NCBI RefSeq assembly: GCF_010501015.1 | Contig: NZ_QVML01000001.1 | Span: forward strand, 1 to 61,759 | DNA: 61,759 nt | Source: Bacteroides sp. 214 | GTDB lineage: Bacteria > Bacteroidota > Bacteroidia > Bacteroidales > Bacteroidaceae | Direction of reading: 5' to 3' | Shown here: positions 33,709 through 42,838 of the stretch, in pieces | How positions within the stretch are numbered: the first letter of the stretch is position 1 | Layout of the letters: the number at the start of each line of letters is the position of its first letter | Translations under genes and position numbers: made by a program | The notes under the pieces: model-generated | The model's database searches: none | What the model was told of the DNA's origin: nothing | The model's input: only the letters and a program-made list of their open reading frames with translations

Positions 33709-36609
33709 TTATTTGAAGAAGTTCAACACAGAAGCCATGATTATTGCTCGCTCACTCGCTGTTCTGATACATTCAAACGGGAAACCCAATGCAAAAATGC
33801 GGTATGAGCCTTTATAGGCAATTCCTGCGCTATATGCATCTGGCGAGTATATAAATACTGGGAATGCAGAACCGGTCGGTGCAATACAATCGGGTGCTGT
33901 TACCGAGTAGAAGCGATTGTTGGGTAAGCGTGGGATGCTCAAGGTGCGCCCCAATCCTGTGATTGTTTCTGAATAATTCCTGCTTAAATTCCCTTGATAA
34001 CTATATTTTAGAATATTCTCTGTAAACTCTTTGTCGGCAGGGTTGGAAATCATATCACTCCCTATATACGAGCCACTGACAAGTAGGTTTCCACCACTAT
34101 TGCAGTAGGCAGTCAGTATATTTTGCATTGCAGGTGAAAATGTTTTATAGTACTCATTGCGTGCGGGATTGCTTTGTGTGTCTTCTTTTTCTAAACCGAG
34201 AATTAAATCGACTACGTTGTACTTGCTAAGTTCTACCCGTTTGTTTTCCACGCTAGCCTTACTGCACGAAACAAAGCTGTAGCCACCTGCTGCTTGAATA
34301 GCTTTGCCATGAATAAAAGGATAGTCGAAAGTATTGCCTGCAATGGTTAATCCTTCCCAACTATTGCTGCTGTATCCCAGCGCATTTGCCCCTTCTTTTC
34401 CTGCCATAGTACGGTCGAAATTAAGCTGTGGTCCCGAAAGAGAAATATTATATTGGTAAGGTACGCCCGGATCTTGTTCCAAATCAAAACCAGCAGCGTT
34501 AGGCGTATCTATAACGGCTGGACCACTTATGCGTGTAAAACCGTTTATAATAAGTACTTTACCTTCCTCTCTTGGAGATTGAAACGCGGAGAGTATTTCG
34601 GAAGGGAAACTTTCGCCACCTTGGTTTACTGCTGTTACTTTGAAGGAGTAAACTAATCCCGGCTCTATAAGCATTTCATACGACGGTTTATTTACTACTA
34701 TCCCATTATCAAATCCTCCATAGCCAATACGGGTGTAAACCACATATTCGCGTGGCTTGGCAGTGGGCTCAAGACGGTCTTCTTCGGGTTCCCAACTCAG
34801 ATTCAGCGTATTTCTCTTTTCGCTGAACTCTACTGCAAAGTTACTAACCGGCAACGGCTGCACTACATACTCCTTATTATATTGAGTGCATAGATAGCGA
34901 AGCATTGCTTTATAGATGGAGCGACTCGCTGTGAACTTAAAGTTCGGATCGTGTGCCATGCGCATATCGGCAAAGTTTTGGTGCGAAAGTAGCTCCAATA
35001 TGATTGATGATACAGCAGGTATGCGTGTTTCGCCATAGTTCCTGTTCCACATACCACGTCGTGTCCACTGCGTGTTAAAGGTAGACTGTATATCTGTACG
35101 AAGTTGCGAAAGCATCAGATCGGCAAGCTCGCGCGAAGCATATCTGCTACTACCACTATTTAATACTCCTCCATTAAAATCTGTAGTAAATACACCAAGC
35201 ATACCGATATGCTTGTCATCCTTACTGAAACCTGCATCGGTGTGTAGTGCTAGACTCATTTCAATAGGCACTTTTAATCCGGGTTGTTGTGGATTGAAAC
35301 TCGAACCACCCATGAGGTAATTTATCATGTTGCCACGTACGGCTATATCGTCGTTGTAATCATGTGTACCAGTACGTGGAGAATAAACCTCATAAGGCAT
35401 ACCAGCCCATTGCGCGCTATATCTTGCTGCTTCAAGGTGGCGGGGAAAGCCGCTTACGCTCCCCCGATCTATATTGCCCATTCCTCCACCAAAGCGTACG
35501 GCGTCTGCACAGACAACTCCTTTTTCTTTACTCTCATTGCTAAGAACAACCATGCCGTAGTCATTATTTCCCCTATCAAACTCAAAGGTTCCAAGATATA
35601 CCCATGTACCTCCACCTATTTGCTGGTTCACTTTGAATTCAGTAACGCCACCCTTATGAAAAACTAAATATTTAGCATCCGTTACGCTGTTATGTTGTGT
35701 TTGGTATGATACGTAAACCGCATATCTTCCGGTTTCGGGGATACTTGGAACCCACTCGGCAAAAGCTCTGTTTTGCTTTCTCTCAGTGGGGGCAAATCTG
35801 GCAGTTCCATCAAGGAAAGGATTTTCACCGTCTTTGTAAAATTGTTTGTTCTGAGCAAAACCGGGAGCTCCAGTTGTTTGCCAACGTGCTTTTCTACTTT
35901 TAACCTCTAAGTAAAAAGAGTTTCCCGGTGTGTCGTTGTCTACTACAACTTCATTCGTTTGAATGTCGCGTTCGCGGGGTGTGAAGACTACCGCACCGGC
36001 ATTTTCCAGCATTGGAATAATGTAGGGAATAATGAATGATTGAGTAAGCTGGTCTTCGGTAGTGCAAAAGAGGTGTGGACGTTGCCAACTCCATGTGCCT
36101 TTGTCTACTTGATAGTATCGTCCGTGACTTTGCCATAATGCAATATGATGCCCGGCTAGTCCATACTTTATCTTATACGGACGCGATGTATTGGTTACCC
36201 ATGGCGTTTCGTCATCCCTTATTTGTATGTATTGTCGAGTCTTATCTCGCTTCCTCTTATCTAAATAGTAGTTGGGAATTAACTCTTCAATAGGCTTCCC
36301 ATCGGTAATGATGGTCATATCAAAGAAGCAAACCGGACCGGGAAGAATTTGTCCTAAGTATCGATAAATAGAGATTACTATTTCTTCGCGGAAGGGTTGA
36401 TAAGAGAAAGCCGGAGAGGCGTAAATTCGTAGTTTACGTCTGTTGTAGTCTATATTGAAACTATCCAATTGGCATTTGCCAATATTTGCATTTGCAGTGG
36501 TATAATTGTCGAAGTATTCTTGCAAGCGCTCATTGACATTTCTTTCAATATCTTGTGCATATAGTGAGAAGCAAGAAAAAAAGAAGAGAAGAGAAAGGAG
36601 TCGTTTCAT
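33709..36609 (-). CDS. secreted zinc amidase (Amidase_3-like) with golvesin and fibronectin III domains
   Basis: 966 aa with a signal peptide (ends LYAQ). The family is often annotated xanthan lyase in Bacteroidetes, but the visible parts suggest an N-acetylmuramoyl-L-alanine amidase. AGHHIALWQSHGRYY (about residue 150) would be the first half of an amidase_3 fold. A golvesin C-terminal-like beta domain follows (about 230-375, RAFAEWVPSIPETGRYAVYVSY, GGGTWVYLGTFEFDRG). The amidase then resumes (DDIAVRGNMINYL, SLALHTDAG, RIPAVSSIILELLSHQN). A fibronectin III domain (about 620-700) and a Rossmann-like C-terminal region complete it. The insertion of one domain inside another is inferred from motif order. 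Probably cell-envelope remodelling. Confidence 0.75.
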   Translation of the reverse strand: MKRLLSLLFFFSCFSLYAQDIERNVNERLQEYFDNYTTANANIGKCQLDSFNIDYNRRKLRIYASPAFSYQPFREEIVISIYRYLGQILPGPVCFFDMTIITDGKPIEELIPNYYLDKRKRDKTRQYIQIRDDETPWVTNTSRPYKIKYGLAGHHIALWQSHGRYYQVDKGTWSWQRPHLFCTTEDQLTQSFIIPYIIPMLENAGAVVFTPRERDIQTNEVVVDNDTPGNSFYLEVKSRKARWQTTGAPGFAQNKQFYKDGENPFLDGTARFAPTERKQNRAFAEWVPSIPETGRYAVYVSYQTQHNSVTDAKYLVFHKGGVTEFKVNQQIGGGTWVYLGTFEFDRGNNDYGMVVLSNESKEKGVVCADAVRFGGGMGNIDRGSVSGFPRHLEAARYSAQWAGMPYEVYSPRTGTHDYNDDIAVRGNMINYLMGGSSFNPQQPGLKVPIEMSLALHTDAGFSKDDKHIGMLGVFTTDFNGGVLNSGSSRYASRELADLMLSQLRTDIQSTFNTQWTRRGMWNRNYGETRIPAVSSIILELLSHQNFADMRMAHDPNFKFTASRSIYKAMLRYLCTQYNKEYVVQPLPVSNFAVEFSEKRNTLNLSWEPEEDRLEPTAKPREYVVYTRIGYGGFDNGIVVNKPSYEMLIEPGLVYSFKVTAVNQGGESFPSEILSAFQSPREEGKVLIINGFTRISGPAVIDTPNAAGFDLEQDPGVPYQYNISLSGPQLNFDRTMAGKEGANALGYSSNSWEGLTIAGNTFDYPFIHGKAIQAAGGYSFVSCSKASVENKRVELSKYNVVDLILGLEKEDTQSNPARNEYYKTFSPAMQNILTAYCNSGGNLLVSGSYIGSDMISNPADKEFTENILKYSYQGNLSRNYSETITGLGRTLSIPRLPNNRFYSVTAPDCIAPTGSAFPVFIYSPDAYSAGIAYKGSYRIFALGFPFECIRTASERAIIMASVLNFFK

Positions 36610-36642
36610 AAGATGGTATTGGGGTACTTTATTATGAATTAA

Positions 36643-36683
36643 ATCCTCCCCTCAACTTTTCTCGAAGAGGTTAAGGGGAGGAT
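36643..36683. repeat. palindromic stem-loop between NagB-like gene and amidase
   Basis: ATCCTCCCCTCAAC (36643-36656) pairs with GTTAAGGGGAGGAT (36670-36683), loop of 13, followed on the plus strand by ATTTTTG. It lies downstream of the minus-strand 36704 gene and could terminate it, but the minus-strand T run is poor. Its CCTCCCC/GGGGAGG core resembles the leuC-leuD palindromes, so I class it with them. Confidence 0.6.
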
Positions 36684-36703
36684 ATTTTTGCTAGATTAAA
36701 GAT

Positions 36704-38701
36704 CTATAGTGGAATATATTCCTTAAACGCTTCCATCGCTTCGTACGATGCCAAGCCCAATTTGTCATATAGATCTGCCGTTGCTCTGTTTCGCTCTTCC
36801 GAACGTTGCCAAAATAAGCGTTCGTCATTACCTAAGAACGGGGCGCTTTCCATTTGCGATTGATGTTTAAGTATTGAGTTACGTTTTGCGCGCAATTCCT
36901 CCGGACTGATAGGCACTGCCATCTCAATATTTTCAATTTCCCATTCAGCCCAAGCGCCACGATACATCCAGATACGACAATCTTTCAACCATTTGGCATT
37001 TGCCTCTTTTTCTAAGTCTATAGCGGAAAAGACAGCGTCGGTACAAATTTTGTGTGTTCCATGTGGGTCGGCAAGATCGCCAGCTACAAATATTTGATGT
37101 GGTTTCACTTCGCGAATCAAATCCAAAATGATAGCTACATCGGCTTCTCCAATTGGGTTCTTTTGAATGCGTCCTGTTTCATAGAACGGCAAATCAAGGA
37201 AGTGGCAACGACTTAACGGTATATTATTGTAGGTACAAGCAATACGTGCTTCGCCACGACGAATAAGTCCTTTCAGGGTTAGTATATCACTTGTATCTAA
37301 ATCGCCCTCTTTCTTGGTGCGGAGAAACTCACGTATCTCTTTATACTTCTCATTGATTATTTGGTTCTCGCTATTATTGAATAACTGATTAAAACCATTG
37401 ATGAAGTGTAGGAAACGAACTACCTCTTCATCGCCTACAGCGATATTTCCCGACGTTTGGTAGGCTACATGTACTTCGTGTTTCTGTTCTACCAAACGAC
37501 GAAGAGTTCCTCCCATAGAGATAACATCATCGTCGGGGTGTGGCGAGAAGATGATTATGCGCTTAGGGTAAGGTTTTGCACGTTCGGGACGATGGGTGTC
37601 GTCTGCATTCGGCTTTCCTCCCGGCCAACCGCTTATGGTATGCTGAAGGTCGTTGAAAATCTTTATATTTACATTGTAAGCCGACCCATAGAGAGCTAAC
37701 AATTCGCTTAATCCGTTCTCATTATAATCTTTGTTGGTGAGTTTAAGGATTGGCTTTTTAACAATGCCGCATAGCCAAGTAATAGCACTGCGAATCAGTT
37801 TATCATCCCAATCACAAGACGTTACCAACCACGGACGCTGTATGCGGGTGAGGTGGGCAGCAGCCGAAAGATCGAGTACCACATGCGCATTATTGTGCGT
37901 TTGCAAGTATGAGGATGGATAAATATCTGTTATAGCTCCTTCTACACATTCCTTGATTATATCTGATTTGCTTTCGCCCCATGCCATGAGATATACTTTT
38001 TTAGCAGCTAGAATGGTCGAAACTCCCATTGTTATCGAACTGATAGGCGTAGCGTCTACACTGGCGAAGGATTTGGATGCTTCATTACGCGAGTCTACAT
38101 CCATTAGTATCAATCGGGTGGTAGAGTTAATACGAGAACCGGGCTCATTGAATGCGATGTTACCCACACGTCCTATTCCCAATAGAGCAATGTCAATACC
38201 ACCGAAGCTTTCGATGCGTTGTTCGTATAAACGACAGAACTCAAAGATTTCGTCTTTAGGGATAGTGCCATCAGGACTGAAGATGTTCTGCTTTTCAATA
38301 TCCACATGATTCAGTAACATTTCGTAAAGCGAATTTAGGTTACTGTTTACCGCGTCGGGTGCTAAGGGGTAGTACTCGTAAAGGTTGAACACGATAACGT
38401 TTCGAAAACTTAATTTCTCTTCTTTGTGCATCTTCACAAGGTTGGTATATACCATTTTAGGTGAGTTACCACCACCAAGTGCCAATACACAAAAACGTCC
38501 GTCACGTTGTTTGCTACGAATTACTTGGGCTATGTCTTTGGCTATCTGACAAGCTCCTTCTTCTGCCGATTCATAGATATCGGCGGGTACTTTTTCAAAC
38601 CGGGTTAGGGCTGATCTCTCAAAAGCATTCTCGGGTTTGTAGTATTTGGGGGAAACACGAGTAAGCGTAATTTGAGATGTTAGATTTGTTTTCATACTCA
38701 T
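36704..38701 (-). CDS. NagB-like / PIG-L deacetylase fusion protein
   Basis: 665 aa from ATG 38701 (MSMKTNL). Residues about 30-330 are a glucosamine-6-phosphate deaminase fold, but three catalytic positions differ: FNMDEY reads FNLYEY (Tyr108 for E. coli Asp72), and GNDGHIAFNEP reads GRVGNIAFNEP (Val179 for Asp141, Asn181 for His143). Glu186 (E. coli Glu148) is kept. Residues about 380-620 are a PIG-L/LmbE zinc deacetylase with HPDDD (388-392) and DPHGTH. Databases call it glucosamine-6-phosphate deaminase; the sequence argues that any activity lies in the PIG-L half and that the NagB half binds a sugar phosphate. From memory the same substitutions occur across Bacteroides homologues. Monocistronic. 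Confidence 0.88.
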   Translation of the reverse strand: MSMKTNLTSQITLTRVSPKYYKPENAFERSALTRFEKVPADIYESAEEGACQIAKDIAQVIRSKQRDGRFCVLALGGGNSPKMVYTNLVKMHKEEKLSFRNVIVFNLYEYYPLAPDAVNSNLNSLYEMLLNHVDIEKQNIFSPDGTIPKDEIFEFCRLYEQRIESFGGIDIALLGIGRVGNIAFNEPGSRINSTTRLILMDVDSRNEASKSFASVDATPISSITMGVSTILAAKKVYLMAWGESKSDIIKECVEGAITDIYPSSYLQTHNNAHVVLDLSAAAHLTRIQRPWLVTSCDWDDKLIRSAITWLCGIVKKPILKLTNKDYNENGLSELLALYGSAYNVNIKIFNDLQHTISGWPGGKPNADDTHRPERAKPYPKRIIIFSPHPDDDVISMGGTLRRLVEQKHEVHVAYQTSGNIAVGDEEVVRFLHFINGFNQLFNNSENQIINEKYKEIREFLRTKKEGDLDTSDILTLKGLIRRGEARIACTYNNIPLSRCHFLDLPFYETGRIQKNPIGEADVAIILDLIREVKPHQIFVAGDLADPHGTHKICTDAVFSAIDLEKEANAKWLKDCRIWMYRGAWAEWEIENIEMAVPISPEELRAKRNSILKHQSQMESAPFLGNDERLFWQRSEERNRATADLYDKLGLASYEAMEAFKEYIPL

Positions 38702-38752
38702 CTTAAATTTGTGTAAGTTCAAAGCCATTACTTTGTAACTGAAATAACAACA

Positions 38753-38760
38753 CAAATATA
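38753..38760 (-). promoter_or_regulatory. -7 box for the NagB/PIG-L gene
   Basis: TATATTTG on the minus strand, 52 bp upstream of ATG 38701. An exact TAnnTTTG match. Confidence 0.55.
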
Positions 38761-38887
38761 CAAAAGAAGTTTTTTAAGAAAGCTAACTATAAGTAGGTAT
38801 TGTAAAGATGAAGTGCTGTTTTAACATTTGTTTGTGTTGAATGGTGAAGTTTATCCACCAATGGGCTACTATCCACTCCAAATGTAA

Positions 38888-39108
38888 TTTTACGAAATAG
38901 GTCTTCACCTTCACGAAATGCTGCAACTGACACTGCGTGAGTTGTTTACTTGTGAAGACCCCCTCTTTTTGCTTTCACAAGGTTTTTACAAATAATTTCT
39001 CACTGTTTTTCTCATCAAAAAACACTGAGAAATTGATCAAATATCAGTCAGAAGTGAAGTAAAAATCAGTCAGAAGTGAAGTGAAAATCAGTCAGAAATT
39101 ACAAGTAG
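38888..39108 (+). repeat. 22-bp periodic intergenic array C
   Basis: GGTCTTCAC (38900) and GTGAAGACC (38952) start 52 bases apart, enclosing a nested CAACT/AGTTG pair. GAAGACC (38954) to CACAAGG (38976) is 22 bases. Hairpin 2 has arms TTTCTCACTG (ends 39005) and CACTGAGAAA (39023-39032). CAGTCAG begins at 39045, 39067 and 39089, exactly 22 apart. Downstream degenerate units contain CAGTC and one GCTTATGGC (39144). It lies between two minus-strand genes, just past the 3' end of the omega-amidase gene. No ORF; the 38761-38887 stretch upstream of it is featureless. Confidence 0.88.
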
Positions 39109-39145
39109 TAGAACAGTCTAAAAAAACAGTCAAAAACTTAAATGC

Positions 39146-39919
39146 TTATGGCATAAAGCTAAATTTATCTGCGTCTTTCCAAGCGGGGAATTTTTTACGG
39201 AATTCCTGCAATGATGCTAAATCGAGTGTTGCGGTTATTGCACCCTCTTTATTGTCTGTGGCGCGTATTATTTGTTTTCCTTTCGCATCATACGCTACGC
39301 TACCACCTGTATAGGTCAGCCCATTTCCATCTGTTCCTACACGATTTACACCACACACATAACTCATGTTTTCTAACGCTCGTGCTGGAAGCAAAGCATC
39401 CCATACCGTTTGTCGTGCCGAGGGCCAATTAGCAGGATAAATCAATAAATCGTACTCATTGTCTATGTTGCGGCTCCATACAGGGAAACGTAGGTCGTAG
39501 CAAATCAGTAGGCGGATATTCCAACCAAGATAAGAAATAATAACCTTATCGGCTCCTGCAGAAAAGTGATTCAGCTCTTCGCCCATGCGGAAAAGGTGTT
39601 TTTTATCGTAATAAATAGCCTCTCTTTCGGGAGTGATGAAGAATCCACGGTTGTAGAAAACACCGTTTTCCTTTGCAATGTAGCTACCGGCAAGAGCAAG
39701 GCGATAGGTCGATGCCCATGTCCTAAGAGTACTAATGGTTTCTTCAGTTACAGTTTCGGCAAGCAAGTGACTGTTCATGCTAAATCCTGTGGAAAACATC
39801 TCGGGAAGTATTACGAGGTCTGTTGTTCCACTTAATGTTTGTAAGAAGCTTTCTACATGGCGCAAATTAGCTGTTTTGTCTTCCCACTTAATGTCTGTTT
39901 GCAATAAAGAAACTCGCAT
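39146..39919 (-). CDS. yafV: omega-amidase / nitrilase-family amidohydrolase (YafV-like)
   Basis: 257 aa, cytoplasmic. Carbon-nitrogen hydrolase with the Glu-Lys-Cys triad visible: Glu in LVILPEMFSTGFSM, Lys in YYDKKHLFRMGEE, Cys in RLLICYDLRFPVWSR. The sequence resembles E. coli YafV (omega-amidase of the methionine salvage or glutamine transaminase pathway), which hydrolyses 2-oxoglutaramate-like substrates; specificity is inferred. It is followed on the same strand, upstream by 13 bp, by the acyltransferase gene, with which it is probably co-transcribed. Confidence 0.9.
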   Translation of the reverse strand: MRVSLLQTDIKWEDKTANLRHVESFLQTLSGTTDLVILPEMFSTGFSMNSHLLAETVTEETISTLRTWASTYRLALAGSYIAKENGVFYNRGFFITPEREAIYYDKKHLFRMGEELNHFSAGADKVIISYLGWNIRLLICYDLRFPVWSRNIDNEYDLLIYPANWPSARQTVWDALLPARALENMSYVCGVNRVGTDGNGLTYTGGSVAYDAKGKQIIRATDNKEGAITATLDLASLQEFRKKFPAWKDADKFSFMP

Positions 39920-39932
39920 TTCTCAACTTGAT

Positions 39933-40487
39933 TTAGTAAGTTCCTAAACTAAAATTTTCCGGATATTTTCCTTTGAATTTACTGAAGTATTGCTTTATCT
40001 CACGGAGGTCTTCTTCAATATTACCACTTGGAATAATCATTTTTCCAGCTTCGATTATTTTTTTTTCATAGTCTATACCTATTAAAACAATAGGTACTTG
40101 TGCCTTTATAGCAATGTGGTAAAAACCTTTCTTCCAGTTTGGATTGGCTTTACGTGTACCTTCGGGGGTAATGGCTAAGTGAAATTTTTCTTTGCTGTTG
40201 AATACTTTCACCATTTGGTCTACTAAGGAAGTCTTACGACTACGATCTACAGGAATGCCGCCTGCCGACTTAAAGAAAAGTCCGAGAGGAAAAAAGAACC
40301 AGTCTTTTTTCATCATAAAGGATGTTTTATAGCCAATCGTTCCGTAGAACAATTTACCTATAAAAAGGTCAAGGTTCGACGTGTGAGGTGCTGCGCAAAT
40401 AACACATTTGGGCGGCATAGAAACATTTAATATGGCTTTCCAGCCCAATACCTTGGTATAAATAAATTTATAAATAGCGTGCTTCAC
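39933..40487 (-). CDS. 1-acyl-sn-glycerol-3-phosphate acyltransferase-like protein (PlsC family)
   Basis: A 184-aa membrane-associated acyltransferase, shorter than typical PlsC (about 240 aa). The HX4D catalytic motif appears as HTSNLD (about residues 36-41), the glycerophosphate-binding block as GGIPVDRSRK, and block III as TPEGTRKANPNWKKGFYHIA. It should acylate lysophosphatidate or a related lipid on the inner membrane. It lies 13 bp upstream of the omega-amidase gene on the same strand. Confidence 0.88.
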   Translation of the reverse strand: MKHAIYKFIYTKVLGWKAILNVSMPPKCVICAAPHTSNLDLFIGKLFYGTIGYKTSFMMKKDWFFFPLGLFFKSAGGIPVDRSRKTSLVDQMVKVFNSKEKFHLAITPEGTRKANPNWKKGFYHIAIKAQVPIVLIGIDYEKKIIEAGKMIIPSGNIEEDLREIKQYFSKFKGKYPENFSLGTY

Positions 40488-40589
40488 GATGTTCTTTTAT
40501 TATTGATTGTATATGTATAAATAACGCAGATTCAGGCTTAATAGTTGATGTCTTTGGCGTGAATCTGCGTTAAATCATTGGATAAATTG

Positions 40590-40859
40590 TTAGTTTAAGG
40601 CTTCTATTTCCTTTGTTACAGCTCCTATTGCAACATTAAAGTCGCTATAAAATTTCTTGTAGAATCCCTTTACATTACCAGGTTCGGTATGGCTCAAACG
40701 GCTTACAAATTCACTTTGAATAGTAAGGATTTGCGTCATCAAGGCATCCGTTTTTGCCTTGTTCTCTTCTGAGGTAAACATGCTAATGATTATGCACTCG
40801 ACGAACAATACGCCCGATATGTTATTTACTTTTTTCTTCAATTGTCTTCTGCTTGCCAT
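40590..40859 (-). CDS. conserved small hypothetical protein
   Basis: 89 aa, start ATG 40859 (MASRRQLKKKVNNISGVLFVECI). A basic N-terminus and predominantly helical pattern without signal peptide or membrane helix; two cysteine-poor amphipathic helices. I recall similar short proteins starting MASRRQLKK in other Bacteroides but know no function. A TATATTTG box at 40957-40950 gives an 85-nt leader. Monocistronic. Confidence 0.75.
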   Translation of the reverse strand: MASRRQLKKKVNNISGVLFVECIIISMFTSEENKAKTDALMTQILTIQSEFVSRLSHTEPGNVKGFYKKFYSDFNVAIGAVTKEIEALN

Positions 40860-40949
40860 AATAACTGTAGTGTTAGCGTGAATAAATAGAAATGTTAGAA
40901 GTTGTTTTGAATTTACTAGTTCTGCGGAAATTCAAAACAGTTTCTAAGG

Positions 40950-40957
40950 CAAATATA
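40950..40957 (-). promoter_or_regulatory. -7 box for the 89-aa gene
   Basis: TATATTTG on the minus strand, an exact consensus match, about 90 bp upstream of ATG 40859. Confidence 0.5.
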
Positions 40958-41127
40958 AAACTTTATTTGAGATAAATGGACAAAAAGCGCTGCATTGTTT
41001 CCTATTTTGAACTATTCATAGCAAAACGCTAACATCTTCCTTACTTATTTTCATAATTAAAAAAAAAGACCGAAATTTGTACGCTTTTAATAGGAGAAAC
41101 TAACTAACCCCTTTAATAAATACAAAA

Positions 41128-42774
41128 ATGACAAAAAGTGCATTGCAAATTGCAAGATCTGCCTATCAACCCAAGCTACCCAAAGCTTTAAGAGGTGCAG
41201 TGAAGGTAGAAAATGGCAAAACCACCGAGTCGGTAGCCGATCAGGAAGCAATCAAAGAATTATTTCCGAATACCTATGGTATGCCGTTGATTAAGTTTGT
41301 AGAAGCAAACGAGAAACAGAGTTTTCCTGCTATAAACGTGGGAGTAATCTTGTCGGGTGGACAGGCGCCTGGTGGACACAACGTTATCTCTGGATTGTTT
41401 GACGGTTTGAAAGCCCTCAATAGCGATAGCAAACTGTATGGTTTTATTTTGGGACCAGGCGGATTGGTGGATAACAATTACATGGAGTTGACTGGTAGTA
41501 TTGTTGATGAATATCGTAATACCGGTGGTTTCGATATTATAGGATCGGGACGTACCAAACTCGAAACTCCCGAACAGTTTGAAAAAGGATACGAAAACTT
41601 AAAGAAACTAGGTATCTCTGCGCTTGTTATTATTGGTGGAGACGATTCCAATACAAACGCTTGTGTGTTGGCGGAGTATTATGCTGCTAAGAAATATGGT
41701 GTTCAAGTTATTGGTTGTCCTAAAACCATCGATGGTGACTTGAAGAATGAGATGATTGAAACCTCTTTTGGCTTCGATACAGCTTGCAAAGTTTATTCGG
41801 AAGTTATTGGCAATATTCAACGCGACTGTAACTCGGCGCGCAAATATTGGCACTTTATTAAACTGATGGGACGCTCTGCTTCACATATAGCTTTGGAGTG
41901 TGCGTTGCAAGTGCAGCCTAATGTGTGTATTATCTCGGAAGAGGTGGAAGCAAAAGCAATGTCGCTCGATGATGTAGTAACCTATATTGCCGAAAAAGTT
42001 GCAGCTCGTGCCGCTGTTGGAAATAATTTTGGTACAGTATTAATACCCGAAGGATTGATTGAATTTATTCCTGCAATGAAGAGTTTGATTGAGGAGTTAA
42101 ATGACTTCTTGGCGCATCATGCAGTGGAATTCTCGCAAATTAAGAAATCCCGTCAACGCGATTATATCATCTCAAAGCTTTCTAAAGAAAACTCGGATGT
42201 GTATGCTAGTCTTCCCGAAGGTGTGGCTCGTCAGTTAACGCTTGACCGCGACCCACATGGTAATGTTCAGGTGTCACTTATTGAAACAGAGAAATTGCTT
42301 TCGGATATGGTTGCAGTGAAACTGGCACAATGGAAAGAAGAAGGTAAATATGTAGGTAAGTTTGCTTCTCAACACCACTTTTTTGGTTATGAAGGTCGTT
42401 GTGCAGCCCCATCCAATTATGATGCTGACTATTGCTACTCATTGGGCTTTACTGCTTCTACGCTTATTGGTAATGGAAAAACCGGTTACATGTCTTCTGT
42501 GCGCAATACAACTGCTCCTGCCGAACAATGGATTGCGGGTGGAGTGCCTATCACCATGATGATGAATATGGAACGCAGACATGGAGAAATGAAACCTGTA
42601 ATTCAGAAAGCATTGGTAAGATTGGATGGTGCTCCTTTCAAAGAGTTCGCTTCTAAACGCGATACTTGGGCAATAGAAACTGATTATGTGTATCCGGGTC
42701 CAATACAATATTTCGGTCCGACTGAAGTGTGTGACCAGCCAACAAAAACATTGCAACTTGAACAAGCCAAGTAA
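41128..42774 (+). CDS. pfp: diphosphate--fructose-6-phosphate 1-phosphotransferase (PPi-PFK)
   Basis: A 548-aa cytoplasmic enzyme that reversibly phosphorylates fructose-6-phosphate with pyrophosphate, serving glycolysis and gluconeogenesis. It belongs to the long (plant beta/Bacteroides) clade. Motifs: [16 protein letters not shown] (about 69-84), the PPi-specific GGDDSNTNA (about 170-178), [24 protein letters not shown] and [15 protein letters not shown]. The Asp-Asp in GGDD and Lys in PKTIDGD are the residues that favour PPi over ATP. It is followed by a clear terminator and no cotranscribed gene. Confidence 0.95.
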   Translation: MTKSALQIARSAYQPKLPKALRGAVKVENGKTTESVADQEAIKELFPNTYGMPLIKFVEANEKQSFPAINVGVILSGGQAPGGHNVISGLFDGLKALNSDSKLYGFILGPGGLVDNNYMELTGSIVDEYRNTGGFDIIGSGRTKLETPEQFEKGYENLKKLGISALVIIGGDDSNTNACVLAEYYAAKKYGVQVIGCPKTIDGDLKNEMIETSFGFDTACKVYSEVIGNIQRDCNSARKYWHFIKLMGRSASHIALECALQVQPNVCIISEEVEAKAMSLDDVVTYIAEKVAARAAVGNNFGTVLIPEGLIEFIPAMKSLIEELNDFLAHHAVEFSQIKKSRQRDYIISKLSKENSDVYASLPEGVARQLTLDRDPHGNVQVSLIETEKLLSDMVAVKLAQWKEEGKYVGKFASQHHFFGYEGRCAAPSNYDADYCYSLGFTASTLIGNGKTGYMSSVRNTTAPAEQWIAGGVPITMMMNMERRHGEMKPVIQKALVRLDGAPFKEFASKRDTWAIETDYVYPGPIQYFGPTEVCDQPTKTLQLEQAK

Positions 42775-42797
42775 TGTGAAGATACAATAACATTAAG

Positions 42798-42829
42798 GTA
42801 GTCGGGTTGCAAAGCCCGGCTACATTTTT
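42798..42829 (+). terminator. terminator of the pfp gene
   Basis: GTAGTCGGG (42798-42806)/CCCGGCTAC (42815-42823) stem, loop TTGCAAAG, then ATTTTTA. It overlaps the leader of the GH25 gene, whose ATG is at 42839. Confidence 0.8.
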
Positions 42830-42838
42830 ATTATATAT

